Positions 24,605 through 32,773 are shown, counted from the first letter of the stretch. The stretch is 64,000 bases of DNA from Pedobacter rhodius (GCF_027213645.1 NZ_JAPWGL010000003.1:1-64000), one strand, 5' to 3'. Translations and numbers: made by a program. The notes: generated by a model not told the origin, from the letters alone.

Positions 24605-26539
24605 ATGAAGTCATCTAAATATATAACACGCTTTGTATTTGCTATTGCTTTTGTCAGCACAATTTTATCTTGTAAAAAGTCTTCTGAAGAAACGGCAACG
24701 ACCACCACGGAAACTTATGCAGTGATAGAAACCAATACTAAAGATACAACACTTACAAACGCAGTACTCATAAAATATGCAAATAATGTTGCAACAGTTA
24801 CAAATCCTTTTTCCGGCAATGGTGTAACAATAACCAATTCAAATGGTGTAGTTACCGTTACGTCTACCATTCCAGGTACAGAAGTGAATTATGTAATATC
24901 AGGCGTTACCACCAATGGTTCAGTAAAAATTTACAGCGATTACAAATTTGGTTTGGTTTTAAACGGTGCTGACATTATCAGTAAAGATGGCCCGGCGATT
25001 AATATTCAATCTGGCCAAAAAGCAACGGTTATACTTGTTGGCGAAACTAATAATCGCCTTATTGATGCCGCTACTTATACGGCCAGTGGAACTGAAGATA
25101 TGAAAGGCACGTTTTTCAGTAATGGTCAGCTTATGATTACGGGCAACGGCCGGTTGATTGTTAAAGGCAATTATAAACATGCCATTTGCAGTAATGATAA
25201 TGTAGACATAAAAGGAGGAAATATTGCTATTACCGGGGCAGTTTCGGATGGTATTCATACGAATAACTATTTCCAGATGGAAGGTGGTTCCTTAAGTATA
25301 ACCTTATCCGCAGATGGTTCAGGAGATGGCATTGAGGCAGAAACAGGCTATATTCAGCTAGACAAGGGTGTGCTAAATATTTCAACAACCGTAAATAACG
25401 GTTTACTGGCATCCTACAAAGGGACCAACAGTACGATAGATCCATCTGTTAAAATTAACGGCGGAACAATTACCATAACCACAACGGGTGAAAAAGCAAT
25501 AGGGGTAAAAAGTGAAGGCTCCATCCTATTAAACAGTACAGATGGTGTTAAAATTTCCGTTTCGGGCAATGGGGCTAAAGGTTTTAACAGTGGAAAAGAT
25601 TTGACCATAACAAATGCTAATGTAAATGTTACGACAACTGGCGATGCTTTTTATGATACAACTGACAAAGGTATTTCATCGGCAATAGGTATTAAAACAG
25701 GTGGTAATTTCAGAATGGATAAAGGCACCATTGCCATTACGAGCTCTGGTATCGGAGGGAAAGGAATTAGTTCGGATGGCACTTTTGTTATTAATGACGG
25801 AACTGTTACCGTATCCACATCGGGGGCTAAATTTACTTATGGCAGCGATAATATAACATCTAAAGCGGTTAAGAGTACTGGCAACCTGACGGTTAACGGC
25901 GGTACGGTTAATGTCAGAACATCCGGCACAGAGGCCGAAGGAATAGGGAGTGATGCCAGCCTGACCATAAATGGCGGAACAATAGAATGCGTTGCTACTC
26001 ATAATGGTTTAAGTGCAATAAATCAGATTGTAATTAACGGGGGAAATATTTACAGCTATAGTGGCACAAATGATGGCATGAATTCGAATGGAACAATTAC
26101 AATTACAGGCGGATTAATTGTTGCATCGGGTTCAACGGTACCGGAAGGGGGCTTCGATTGCGGCAACAATACATTCAAAATTACGGGCGGAACATTAATT
26201 GGTATAGGCGGTACAACCAGTAATCCAACTGCAAACGCAACCACACAAAACACTGTCGTTTTCTCAAGCACAGCAGCAACAGATGAGTTAATTCATATTG
26301 AAACCTCATTAGGGGCTGATGTATTTACATTTAAAGTACCACGGGCTTATGCCTCTAAAATGACGTTATTATTCAGCATGCCAACCTTAAGTCCGAACAC
26401 CGCTTATACGATTTACAGAGGGGGCAGTGTTGCAGGCGGCACTAATTTCCATGGCTTATTTACAGGTTCAACTTATACGAAAGGAACTATTTCAACAACA
26501 TTTACAACAAGTTCTATACTTACAAGCATTAGTAAATAA
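24605..26539 (+). CDS. Cthe_2159-like carbohydrate-binding beta-helix lipoprotein
   Basis: This gene encodes 644 residues. A lipoprotein signal ends in STILSCKKSS (Cys about residue 23). From about residue 100 to 540 the protein consists of short beta-rungs with recurring INGGT(I/V), SDGIHTN, GKGISSDGTF and SGTEAEGIGSDASL phrases, the pattern of a right-handed parallel beta-helix. This matches the Cthe_2159 family (carbohydrate-binding domain-containing protein), whose founding member binds cellulose and pectin-like polymers. The protein probably sits on the cell surface. Its neighbours give no further clue. The repeats are within one open frame, so rung number could vary between strains. Confidence 0.82.
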   Translation: MKSSKYITRFVFAIAFVSTILSCKKSSEETATTTTETYAVIETNTKDTTLTNAVLIKYANNVATVTNPFSGNGVTITNSNGVVTVTSTIPGTEVNYVISGVTTNGSVKIYSDYKFGLVLNGADIISKDGPAINIQSGQKATVILVGETNNRLIDAATYTASGTEDMKGTFFSNGQLMITGNGRLIVKGNYKHAICSNDNVDIKGGNIAITGAVSDGIHTNNYFQMEGGSLSITLSADGSGDGIEAETGYIQLDKGVLNISTTVNNGLLASYKGTNSTIDPSVKINGGTITITTTGEKAIGVKSEGSILLNSTDGVKISVSGNGAKGFNSGKDLTITNANVNVTTTGDAFYDTTDKGISSAIGIKTGGNFRMDKGTIAITSSGIGGKGISSDGTFVINDGTVTVSTSGAKFTYGSDNITSKAVKSTGNLTVNGGTVNVRTSGTEAEGIGSDASLTINGGTIECVATHNGLSAINQIVINGGNIYSYSGTNDGMNSNGTITITGGLIVASGSTVPEGGFDCGNNTFKITGGTLIGIGGTTSNPTANATTQNTVVFSSTAATDELIHIETSLGADVFTFKVPRAYASKMTLLFSMPTLSPNTAYTIYRGGSVAGGTNFHGLFTGSTYTKGTISTTFTTSSILTSISK

Positions 26540-26567
26540 AGATTTTTTCATAGTGGTTTTTTACGGG

Positions 26568-26597
26568 GCATCAATCAGAAATGGTTGGTGCTTTTTT
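26568..26597 (+). terminator. Terminator of the beta-helix gene
   Basis: GCATCAATC and GGTTGGTGC pair (two wobbles) around AGAAAT, followed by six T. The T run overlaps the stop codon of the convergent araC-type gene. Confidence 0.7.
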
Positions 26598-27399
26598 AAG
26601 CACTTAATTTTGATGGCGTAATACCATAAGCTTTTTTAAAGGCAAAAGAAAAGTGCGAGAAATCCTTAAATCCAACTTCCATGTATACATCAGATGTTTT
26701 CCAGCCCTTCTCTTTTAACAGGTAATGTGCATCAGCCAATCTTTTTTGCTGAATCCAGCGGTTTGGTGAAGTTTTATAAATTTTTTCGAAATCCCGTTTA
26801 AACGTAGCCAGACTTCTTCCTGTTAAATAAGCAAACCGGGTTACATCAACATTGAACTTATAATGTTCATTCATATAGGCTTCTAAATCAATTTTACCGG
26901 GTTCGGTAAAATCAAACAGAACATCTTTCAATTCAGGGTTTGTTTGCAGCAATGTCAGGATAGCTTCCTTAACTTTCAATTTAGCAAGCGCTGTATTAAA
27001 ACTGTTTTGCTTATCTAAAAATGGCGTAATAGATGTTATATAATTCAGCAACAATTTTTTTGGTTCCAATTCCAAACCAAATATGCTGTTATTCGGTTGC
27101 TGCATATGCAAATCATATTCCGCACCAACAGCTTTCAGGGTATCCTGATCAAAAATTATCGAAACCGATTTATATTCACCACCCGGAGCAGGAAATTTGG
27201 TGTATTTAGCCAATTGGTTTCTTCTGAAAAACCGAAAATCACCCTCCTTAAAAACATATTTTTTACCACCAATAAAGATTTCTGAAGAACCCGAAATTAC
27301 GTATCCAAAAGTATGATTGGGAATAAACTGCTCCCCTTCACTACTCTTTTGTGCATAACAGGAATAAAGAATTCCGCTCCTTTCGATATGATTTGTCAT
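26596..27399 (-). CDS. AraC family transcriptional regulator
   Basis: This gene encodes 267 residues. The N-terminal cupin-like sensor includes IPNHTFGYVISGSSEIFIGG and KYVFKEGDFRFFRRNQLAKY. The C-terminal AraC/XylS DNA-binding domain, from about residue 165, has two helix-turn-helix motifs: DVTRFAYLTGRSLATFKRDF and TSDVYMEVGFKDFSHFSFAF, ending KKAYGITPSKL. It is a cytoplasmic regulator; the ligand is unknown. The nearest candidate target is the SDR gene upstream on the same strand, but about 270 bases of repeat-containing DNA lie between them. Confidence 0.92.
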   Translation of the reverse strand: MTNHIERSGILYSCYAQKSSEGEQFIPNHTFGYVISGSSEIFIGGKKYVFKEGDFRFFRRNQLAKYTKFPAPGGEYKSVSIIFDQDTLKAVGAEYDLHMQQPNNSIFGLELEPKKLLLNYITSITPFLDKQNSFNTALAKLKVKEAILTLLQTNPELKDVLFDFTEPGKIDLEAYMNEHYKFNVDVTRFAYLTGRSLATFKRDFEKIYKTSPNRWIQQKRLADAHYLLKEKGWKTSDVYMEVGFKDFSHFSFAFKKAYGITPSKLSA

Positions 27400-27608
27400 A
27401 GGTTAAAATTAAGTTTTTTTTTGTGGTAACGATCTTCATAAAGTGGTACAAAATCCCTTTATTTTTAAATGGAAACTTATCGAAATATTCCCTGGCTTTG
27501 CCGGTCTTCGACAAGCGAACAACGATGTTTATCGTATTGTGGTCAAATCGTCATTTCGATCCGATAGCTATCAGACCGAAACGACGAAGTGTCTTAATCA
27601 ATGCCATT

Positions 27609-27639
27609 TATATTGATTTTTGTGAAATAAATTATCCAT
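27609..27639. repeat. Dispersed repeat, copy 2 (TATATTGATTTTT family)
   Basis: Thirty of 31 bases equal the copy at 138-168. Upstream, a GATCCGATAGCTATCAGACC dyad at about 27559-27578 and GAAACGACGAAGTG belong to the same non-coding block (27400-27672), which contains no gene. Confidence 0.6.
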
Positions 27640-27672
27640 TGACTTTATTTCAAAATCTTTCCTGTTTATAAG

Positions 27673-28548
27673 CTAACCTTTGGTAAAGGATTTACCCAAT
27701 TCTGTATCCAGAAAATTTGTAGCATCATTATGATCAGTTGACAAACTGACACTCAACCACTTTTCCATTTCTTCAGTTCTAACGGCATCAGCGTGTTTCA
27801 ACATGCCAATGGCTTCGCTGCCCAACACCAAATGAACCGGCGGTTGTGGATGTTCAACTAAATCAAGCATTACTTTCGCTGCTTTTTCCGGGTCGCCGGT
27901 TGGAACGAAAGTGCCACCCTGAAAGAAATCACTTCTTTTATCGACCAAATCATAACCCTCGATTTTTGAAGCATACGTCATAGAATCGCCGGCCCAGTCT
28001 GTACGGAAACCACCTGGTTCTATACTGGTTACTAAAATTCCTAAACCTGCAACTTCTTTAGCCAGTACTTCGCTAAAGCCACTTAATCCAAATTTCGCTG
28101 CCTGATAAATGCTTACACCTGCATTACCGACCCGCCCGCCAATTGAAGATATTTGAAGAATACGACCTGATTTTTGTTTGCGCATAAAGGGCAGAACCGC
28201 TCTGGTGATTTCAATCGGGGCGTATAAATTTGTTTCCAGCTGAGAACGAACCTGCTCATCGGTGAAAGCTTCGGCAGCACCAACAATTCCAAAACCAGCG
28301 TTATTAACCAACACATCAATTTTCCCGAAATGATCGATTGCCGCGTCAACAGCCGAGTGAACCTGTTTGTAATCAGTTACATCCAGTGTTATTGGTAAAA
28401 TTTGCTCACTATATTTTTTTACTAAATCTTTTAAAGCACTTGTATTTCTGGCGGTAGCTGCAACGCCATCTCTTTTTGCCAAAACTGCTTCTGTAAGGCT
28501 TCTGCCCAATCCGCGGGAACTACCTGTTATAAACCAAACTTTTTTCAT
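27673..28548 (-). CDS. Short-chain dehydrogenase/reductase
   Basis: This gene encodes 291 residues, a classical SDR. The NAD(P)-binding motif is TGSSRGLGRSL at about 8-18, VLVNNAGFG at about 84-92 stabilises the sheet, the catalytic Ser lies in ILQISSIGGRVG, and YQAAK supplies the catalytic Tyr and Lys. A basic residue in the first turn and ATARN after strand 2 suggest NADP preference. It reduces or oxidises an unidentified carbonyl or alcohol in the cytoplasm. It has its own TACCTTTG -7 element. The araC-type gene downstream may regulate it, which is inference from position. Confidence 0.93.
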   Translation of the reverse strand: MKKVWFITGSSRGLGRSLTEAVLAKRDGVAATARNTSALKDLVKKYSEQILPITLDVTDYKQVHSAVDAAIDHFGKIDVLVNNAGFGIVGAAEAFTDEQVRSQLETNLYAPIEITRAVLPFMRKQKSGRILQISSIGGRVGNAGVSIYQAAKFGLSGFSEVLAKEVAGLGILVTSIEPGGFRTDWAGDSMTYASKIEGYDLVDKRSDFFQGGTFVPTGDPEKAAKVMLDLVEHPQPPVHLVLGSEAIGMLKHADAVRTEEMEKWLSVSLSTDHNDATNFLDTELGKSFTKG

Positions 28549-28568
28549 TTTCTTATTTTTTATTTATT

Positions 28569-28576
28569 CAAAGGTA
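28569..28576 (-). promoter_or_regulatory. -7 promoter element of the SDR gene
   Basis: Minus-strand TACCTTTG matches TAnnTTTG, 20 bases before the ATG. Confidence 0.5.
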
Positions 28577-28703
28577 TGGCGGTAATTAAATTTACGTTTT
28601 GTTGAAAGGCTCAATTTATTTTGCTGAAAAGCTCGTTTTTATATTTTCAGGAACCTTTCCCATTGATTTGATGTTATGGTTTAATAATCTTTAAAATCAT
28701 AAT

Positions 28704-28919
28704 ATGGCAAAAGACAAAAAGAAAGCAGCCAGGAAGAAAGGCGGCAAGAAGAAAGACAAAAAAAAGAAAAAAGGACTTAAGAAAAATAAGTTAGGCGTTA
28801 AAAATTCGCTGGTAAATAACATCAATGCCCGGAAGAAAAAAGGGAAATCGAGGTCGAAAAAGAAATCGAAGATTAGTAAAAAGGCTTATAAGAGAATGCA
28901 AAAAGGCTGGAAGAAATAA
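28704..28919 (+). CDS. Lysine-rich small basic protein
   Basis: This gene encodes 71 residues, more than half Lys or Arg, with stretches such as KKDKKKKKGLKKNKLG and KKKGKSRSKKKSKISKKAYK. Composition and size suggest a nucleic-acid-binding, histone-tail-like protein or a ribosome-associated peptide. I do not recognise a defined family. A terminator stem overlaps its last codons. A-rich DNA can produce Lys-rich chance frames, but the unbroken ATG-to-TAA frame, mixed AAA/AAG/AGG codons and the terminator support a real gene. Confidence 0.7.
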   Translation: MAKDKKKAARKKGGKKKDKKKKKGLKKNKLGVKNSLVNNINARKKKGKSRSKKKSKISKKAYKRMQKGWKK

Positions 28920-28933
28920 TTCTACAGCCTTTT
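28901..28933 (+). terminator. Terminator overlapping the end of the Lys-rich gene
   Basis: AAAAGGCTG inside the last codons pairs perfectly with CAGCCTTTT after the stop, around a 15-base loop. The tail is short in T, so efficiency is uncertain. Confidence 0.55.
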
Positions 28934-28995
28934 ACAGGATAAATCTTTTTAATGTCAATTAATTTTTTGATAAAACGAAGTTTAAAATTTTGCAC

Positions 28996-29003
28996 TATAT
29001 TTG
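28996..29003 (+). promoter_or_regulatory. -7 promoter element of the marR-MFS operon
   Basis: TATATTTG is an exact TAnnTTTG match ending 31 bases before the marR ATG. Its last three bases lie inside the palindrome that follows. Confidence 0.6.
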
Positions 29004-29032
29004 TAAGGTAAACTTATAAGTTTTACTTACAA
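29001..29032. promoter_or_regulatory. Candidate MarR operator palindrome
   Basis: The 32-base palindrome has half-sites TTGTAAGGTAAACTTA and TAAGTTTTACTTACAA; 14 of 16 positions are symmetric. It overlaps the -7 element and the presumed transcription start and ends two bases before the ATG, an ideal site for autorepression by the product of the next gene. Confidence 0.65.
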
Positions 29033-29034
29033 AA

Positions 29035-29469
29035 ATGAGCACAGAAAAAAGTAACGCAATTGCTTCATCACTTCGCCCGGTTTTAGCCCGGCTAAACCGA
29101 AAATTACGCAAACTCTCTCCGTCAAATACAGTTTTGTCTCAAACAGAACGTTCAATTTTGGTTTTACTCGAGCAGCACGACTATTTACTTTCAGCAGAGC
29201 TTGCGGTTTTGGAGAAAATTACGCCACAATCAATGGGTGCTTTATTGAATCACCTTGCAGAACTTAACCTGATTTCCAAAACAGTTTCTGAAAGTGATAA
29301 AAGGAAAATTCACATTGCACTTTCTGCAACTGGCAAAGAAATGCTCGAACAGGTAAGGCACGAACGCGATGAATGGCTAAGTAAAGCCATTGCAGAAGTT
29401 TGCACAGAACAGGAACAATTAATTTTAAAAGAAGCTATAGGTCCTTTAACAAAACTGGTTAATTTATAA
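29035..29469 (+). CDS. MarR family transcriptional regulator
   Basis: This gene encodes 144 residues with a MarR winged helix: LSQTERSILVLLEQHDYLLS, AELAVLEKITPQSMGALLNH, LAELNLISKTVSESDKRK and the wing IHIALSATGKEML. The flanking helices form the dimer interface. It is probably a ligand-responsive repressor of itself and the MFS gene that starts 17 bases after its stop. The palindrome at 29001-29032 is the likely operator. Confidence 0.93.
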   Translation: MSTEKSNAIASSLRPVLARLNRKLRKLSPSNTVLSQTERSILVLLEQHDYLLSAELAVLEKITPQSMGALLNHLAELNLISKTVSESDKRKIHIALSATGKEMLEQVRHERDEWLSKAIAEVCTEQEQLILKEAIGPLTKLVNL

Positions 29470-29486
29470 TCAGATGGCCTTGAATT

Positions 29487-30746
29487 ATGAACATCAGTAC
29501 ATTTAATGCATTTAAAAGCCGCAATTACCGCCTTTACTTTGGCGGACAATCCGTTTCCCTAATCGGAACCTGGATGCAAAAAACTGCTGTAAGCTGGGTT
29601 GTTTACGAGCAGACACATTCTAATTTTATGCTGGGGCTTACACTTTTTGCGAGTTTATTCCCCTCCTTCATTTTCTCCTTTATTGGCGGTGTCGCATCCG
29701 ACAGGTACGATAGGTATAAACTACTCCTGGTTACACAAATCGCTTCAATGGTACAGGCCATTTTAATGACGGTTTTAATCTTTTCGAAACATTATGAAAT
29801 GTGGCAAATCATCGCTCTGAGTGCTTTGCTTGGTATAATAAATGCCTTTGATGTTCCGGCAAGACAATCGCTGGTTTATGAAATGGTTGATAACAAAGAA
29901 GATCTACCAAACGCATTAGCTTTAAATTCATCGATGGTAAATCTTTCCAGATTAATTGGCCCGGGTTTGGCAGGTTTAGCTTTAGAAAAGCTAGGAGATG
30001 ATGTTTGTTTTGGCTTAAATGCCGTAAGCTTTATTGCCGTAATCGGTTCTTTATTAATGATGAAATTACCGAAGTACATTTCAAAACCGCACACCAAAAA
30101 TATTATCGGAGAATTGCAGGAAGGTTTTGCTTATATCAGGCAAACACCATCGATTGCCTACGTTCTAACTATGCTGGCACTGATAAGTTTATTTGTTTTG
30201 CCTTTCAGTACATTGATTCCGGTTTACGCAAAAGATATTTTTCACGGAACAGCATCAACATTTGGCGTGATCGACAGTGTGATTGGGTTGGGTGCCTTCT
30301 CCGGTGCTATATTTCTGGCCTCTTTGAAACCTGGTAAAAACCTAAGGAAGATTCTGGCTATAAATACGCTCATTTTTGGCGCGGGTTTAGCATTATTTTC
30401 TCACACGACCTTTTATCCCGCAGCATTAATTTTCGCGACAATCTCCGGTTTCGGAATGATGTCGCAAATTACCATCAGCAATACTTTAATTCAAACTACT
30501 GTCGACCCGAACATGCGTGGCCGGGTAATCAGCTTCTACGCCATGGCTTTCTTTGGTATGCAGCCGCTTGGCGGTTTGTTAATCGGCACTATTTCTCAGT
30601 TGATTGGCACACAAAACACGGTTTTATTTCAAGGCGCTATTGCTGTGCTTATTGGTTGTTTATCATACAGAAGATTATATAGAGGCGAAATTAAAAATAT
30701 ACAAAGGGCGAAACCGGTTTCCGAACTTGTACTGGAAAAAATATAA
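29487..30746 (+). CDS. MFS transporter (MFS_3 / EntS-like exporter)
   Basis: This gene encodes 419 residues with about twelve membrane helices. FNAFKSRNYRLYFGGQSVSL is the typical start of the MFS_3 (enterobactin exporter-like) group. GGVASDRYDRYKLLLVTQ is the conserved loop 2-3 motif, and NAFDVPARQSLVYEMV with LPNALALNSSMVNLSRLIGP are group hallmarks. It likely exports a small molecule or drug across the inner membrane; the substrate is unknown. It is cotranscribed with the marR-type gene, whose product probably represses it. Confidence 0.9.
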   Translation: MNISTFNAFKSRNYRLYFGGQSVSLIGTWMQKTAVSWVVYEQTHSNFMLGLTLFASLFPSFIFSFIGGVASDRYDRYKLLLVTQIASMVQAILMTVLIFSKHYEMWQIIALSALLGIINAFDVPARQSLVYEMVDNKEDLPNALALNSSMVNLSRLIGPGLAGLALEKLGDDVCFGLNAVSFIAVIGSLLMMKLPKYISKPHTKNIIGELQEGFAYIRQTPSIAYVLTMLALISLFVLPFSTLIPVYAKDIFHGTASTFGVIDSVIGLGAFSGAIFLASLKPGKNLRKILAINTLIFGAGLALFSHTTFYPAALIFATISGFGMMSQITISNTLIQTTVDPNMRGRVISFYAMAFFGMQPLGGLLIGTISQLIGTQNTVLFQGAIAVLIGCLSYRRLYRGEIKNIQRAKPVSELVLEKI

Positions 30747-30911
30747 AACCACATCAATTGCTGAAAAACGATGAGCGGTTTTACCGATGCTGGCAAATTG
30801 AATGGATTTCCCATCTTAAAACAGCGGAGATACCCCCGCAGAAACGCCGATTTTTGCAGCTGGTTTGAAACCAATATTCTACACGTACCAGAGAATTCTG
30901 AGGGGGATAAA

Positions 30912-31286
30912 TTAAATATTAGTTGCTTTCGATTTATGGTAAGTATAATATGATAGCACCAATATCAATAAAAACACAATTGGCCCAACCCGATTTGCAA
31001 TGGGATCGCCCGATGCTGTATGTGCAATAAAAGCTGATATAAAAGTAATGGCAAAACCTGCGTAAGCCCATTCCTTTAACTGATATTTAACCGGAACCAA
31101 AAGTATAATTGCACCTAAAATCTTTGCCACCGCCAATTCTATCCGGAAATAATCGGGGAAGCCCAAGTGCTTAAATCCGTTTTTAACTTCAGCATTGGTA
31201 AAGTAGGAATAGGCGGAAAAAATCATCATGAGCGAAATTAGTACTGTTGATATCCAGTAAATAATTTTAATTGTTTTTGTGTTCAT
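30912..31286 (-). CDS. DoxX-like membrane protein
   Basis: This gene encodes 124 residues with four membrane helices. The phrases IIYWISTVLISLMMIFSAYS, KHLGFPDYFRIELAVAKILG and LKEWAYAGFAITFISAFIAH are typical of the DoxX-like family (DoxX_2). Relatives are linked to quinone-associated redox functions, but this small type is uncharacterised. It is divergent from an hxlR-type regulator gene, with shared operator-like dyads between them, so the regulator probably controls it. Confidence 0.87.
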   Translation of the reverse strand: MNTKTIKIIYWISTVLISLMMIFSAYSYFTNAEVKNGFKHLGFPDYFRIELAVAKILGAIILLVPVKYQLKEWAYAGFAITFISAFIAHTASGDPIANRVGPIVFLLILVLSYYTYHKSKATNI

Positions 31287-31295
31287 ATTCTTTTT

Positions 31296-31328
31296 TTTGA
31301 TACAAACATATTTACTTTTGATATCAAA
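31296..31328. promoter_or_regulatory. Twin operator-like sites between doxX-like and hxlR genes
   Basis: TTTGATACAAA at 31296-31306 and the perfect palindrome TTTGATATCAAA at 31317-31328 are centred about 21 bases apart (two helical turns). The first overlaps the doxX -7 element. They are good candidates for a pair of HxlR dimer sites. Confidence 0.5.
31303..31310 (-). promoter_or_regulatory. -7 promoter element of the doxX-like gene
   Basis: Minus-strand TATGTTTG matches TAnnTTTG, with a 16-base leader to the ATG. Confidence 0.55.
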
Positions 31329-31375
31329 TAGATACTACTTTCCCAAAGGATAGCGGTATCGTTTATGAAAGCAGT

Positions 31376-31383
31376 TATCTTTG
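31376..31383 (+). promoter_or_regulatory. -7 promoter element of the hxlR-type gene
   Basis: TATCTTTG is an exact match, separated from the ATG by only AACT. The transcript is probably leaderless. Confidence 0.6.
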
Positions 31384-31387
31384 AACT

Positions 31388-31780
31388 ATGCCCTTTGCAA
31401 AAGAAAACCATACCATAGAAAGTTGCAATGCCAGCTTAAACGCTGTTAAGGATGCCATTTATGTTTTAAACGGAAAATGGAAACTGCCTTTAATTCTAAC
31501 TTTACAGGATGGTCCGAAGCGATTTAATGAAATTCAAAAATCACTTGGAGAGATTACGCCTAAAATTTTATCGAAAGAACTGAAAGATTTGGAATTAAAT
31601 GAGTTTGTGTTGCGCAAGGTATATTCAACTACCCCCGTAACCGTGACTTACGAATTAACTGAATATAGTGGTTCATTAGAGAAAGTTATTAATGAGCTTA
31701 GAAATTGGGGAATGCAACATCGCGAAAGACTTGTAAAGCACAGGAGAACTGAGGTCGTTTTCGACAAAGTTAAAGCTTAG
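31388..31780 (+). CDS. HxlR family transcriptional regulator
   Basis: This gene encodes 130 residues. The HxlR winged helix is clear: an N-terminal Cys (ESCNASLNAV), LNGKWKLPLILTLQDGPKRF, NEIQKSLGEITPKILSKELK, DLELNEFVLRKVYSTTPVT and VTYELTEYSGSLEKVINEL. HxlR proteins often sense aldehydes or redox state through a conserved N-terminal Cys, and such a Cys is present here at about residue 12. It is divergent from the doxX-like gene, its probable target. Confidence 0.93.
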   Translation: MPFAKENHTIESCNASLNAVKDAIYVLNGKWKLPLILTLQDGPKRFNEIQKSLGEITPKILSKELKDLELNEFVLRKVYSTTPVTVTYELTEYSGSLEKVINELRNWGMQHRERLVKHRRTEVVFDKVKA

Positions 31781-31927
31781 CGTCCTTCATCCCTCAAAAT
31801 ATAAAAAAATCCAAATAAGTAAGATCTACCCTAAATAATTAGAATCTATCCATCACCTGTTCACAGCTGAAATTAACAGGCCGGAAAGTTTAAATCCTGT
31901 ATTTAGATGATTATCTGTAATATCGGT

Positions 31928-31935
31928 TATCTTTG
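31928..31935 (+). promoter_or_regulatory. -7 promoter element of the Lys/Ala-tail protein gene
   Basis: TATCTTTG matches TAnnTTTG, 15 bases before the ATG at 31951. Confidence 0.55.
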
Positions 31936-31950
31936 CACAAAATTAAAGCA

Positions 31951-32481
31951 ATGGCGGTATTACATAAAAAAGAAGAAAAAATTCAGGCAGTGCTGGGCAG
32001 GCTGGCTAAAAAATATACAGACGAACAATTTGTGGAAATGTTTATTAAACTTTATTCCAAAGATTGGGGCAAGATTAAATCGGCTTACATTAAGCAATCT
32101 CAGGATAAGGAACCTGGTACAATTATTAATATGCCTAAACCTGAAATTTATCTAAAACAGGTTTTAGCAAATTATTTAAATCAGGCAGATGCCCCAAAAA
32201 CGACTGAAGTTAAAAAAGAAGTCATTGCGGAAACCCCGGCTGTTGAGGCTAAAAAAGCTAAAGCGCCGGCTAAGAAAAAAGAAGCTGTTGCAGAAGAAGT
32301 AACTGCCGAACCAAAAAAGAAAGCACCGGCTAAAAAGAAAGCAGAAGTTACGGAAGAAACCGTTACCGAATTAAAAAAAGCCAAAGCACCTGCGAAGAAA
32401 AAAGCTGAAGTTACAGAAGAAGTTCCTGCTGTTGAAAAGAAAATAAAAGCCGCAGCAAAGAAGCCCGCAGCAAAAAAATAA
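31951..32481 (+). CDS. Protein with histone-H1-like Lys/Ala/Pro-rich tail
   Basis: This gene encodes 176 residues from the ATG at 31951; the longer TTG frame starts inside the -7 element and is rejected. Residues 1-90 are a small helical domain (LGRLAKKYTDEQFVEMFIKL, YSKDWGKIKSAY). The remainder is a low-complexity tail with three imperfect copies of APAKKKAEVTEE-type repeats and a KKPAAKK end, resembling eukaryotic H1 and bacterial H1-like tails. This suggests a DNA- or RNA-binding or condensing protein. The N-terminal domain is not recognised. Repeat number in the tail could vary by slippage. Confidence 0.8.
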   Translation: MAVLHKKEEKIQAVLGRLAKKYTDEQFVEMFIKLYSKDWGKIKSAYIKQSQDKEPGTIINMPKPEIYLKQVLANYLNQADAPKTTEVKKEVIAETPAVEAKKAKAPAKKKEAVAEEVTAEPKKKAPAKKKAEVTEETVTELKKAKAPAKKKAEVTEEVPAVEKKIKAAAKKPAAKK

Positions 32482-32552
32482 AAAAATTTTCAGCCCGATA
32501 TAATAAATCGCCTTTTTAGTTGTTTATATATTTGAGAGCGTTAATTTAGATG

Positions 32553-32591
32553 ACGGGGATAGGTCGGTATGATTTATCCCCGTTCTTTTTT
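32553..32591 (+). terminator. Terminator of the Lys/Ala-tail protein gene
   Basis: ACGGGGATA pairs with TATCCCCGT-like TTATCCCCGT around a 13-base loop, followed by TCTTTTTT. Confidence 0.75.
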
Positions 32592-32705
32592 GGGGAATGG
32601 CTGATTACAAATCTCACCACCTCAAACATCCAGGAAATAACATAAGATTAAGCTTATCTGAAGCAGTTATATAATAATAATAAACTATGTGCAAAAAAAT
32701 AGCTT

Positions 32706-32740
32706 AGAACTTAGGTAACCTAAGGTGTCTTAGGGGTAAA
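32706..32740. repeat. Short relative of the 111-base repeat
   Basis: GAACTTAGGTAACCTAAGGT and GTCTTAGGGG resemble the CTTAGGTGCCTTAGGTGG core of the array at 19719-20035 and contain the dyad CTTAGGTAACCTAAG. It lies in the 314-base spacer, which holds otherwise only two terminators. Confidence 0.45.
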
Positions 32741-32745
32741 ATATT

Positions 32746-32773
32746 AAAAAAAGCCGCCAATTTCTTGGCGACT
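32746..32773 (-). terminator. Terminator at the end of the glucan utilisation locus
   Basis: On the minus strand AGTCGCCAA and TTGGCGGCT pair around GAAA, followed by TTTTTTT. It lies just downstream of the GH16 stop and closes the minus-strand cluster. Confidence 0.82.

Noticed and set aside
26056..26271. Minus-strand open frames inside the beta-helix gene
   Set aside because: They come from the low-complexity Thr/Gly/Asn codons of the sense gene and have no independent features.
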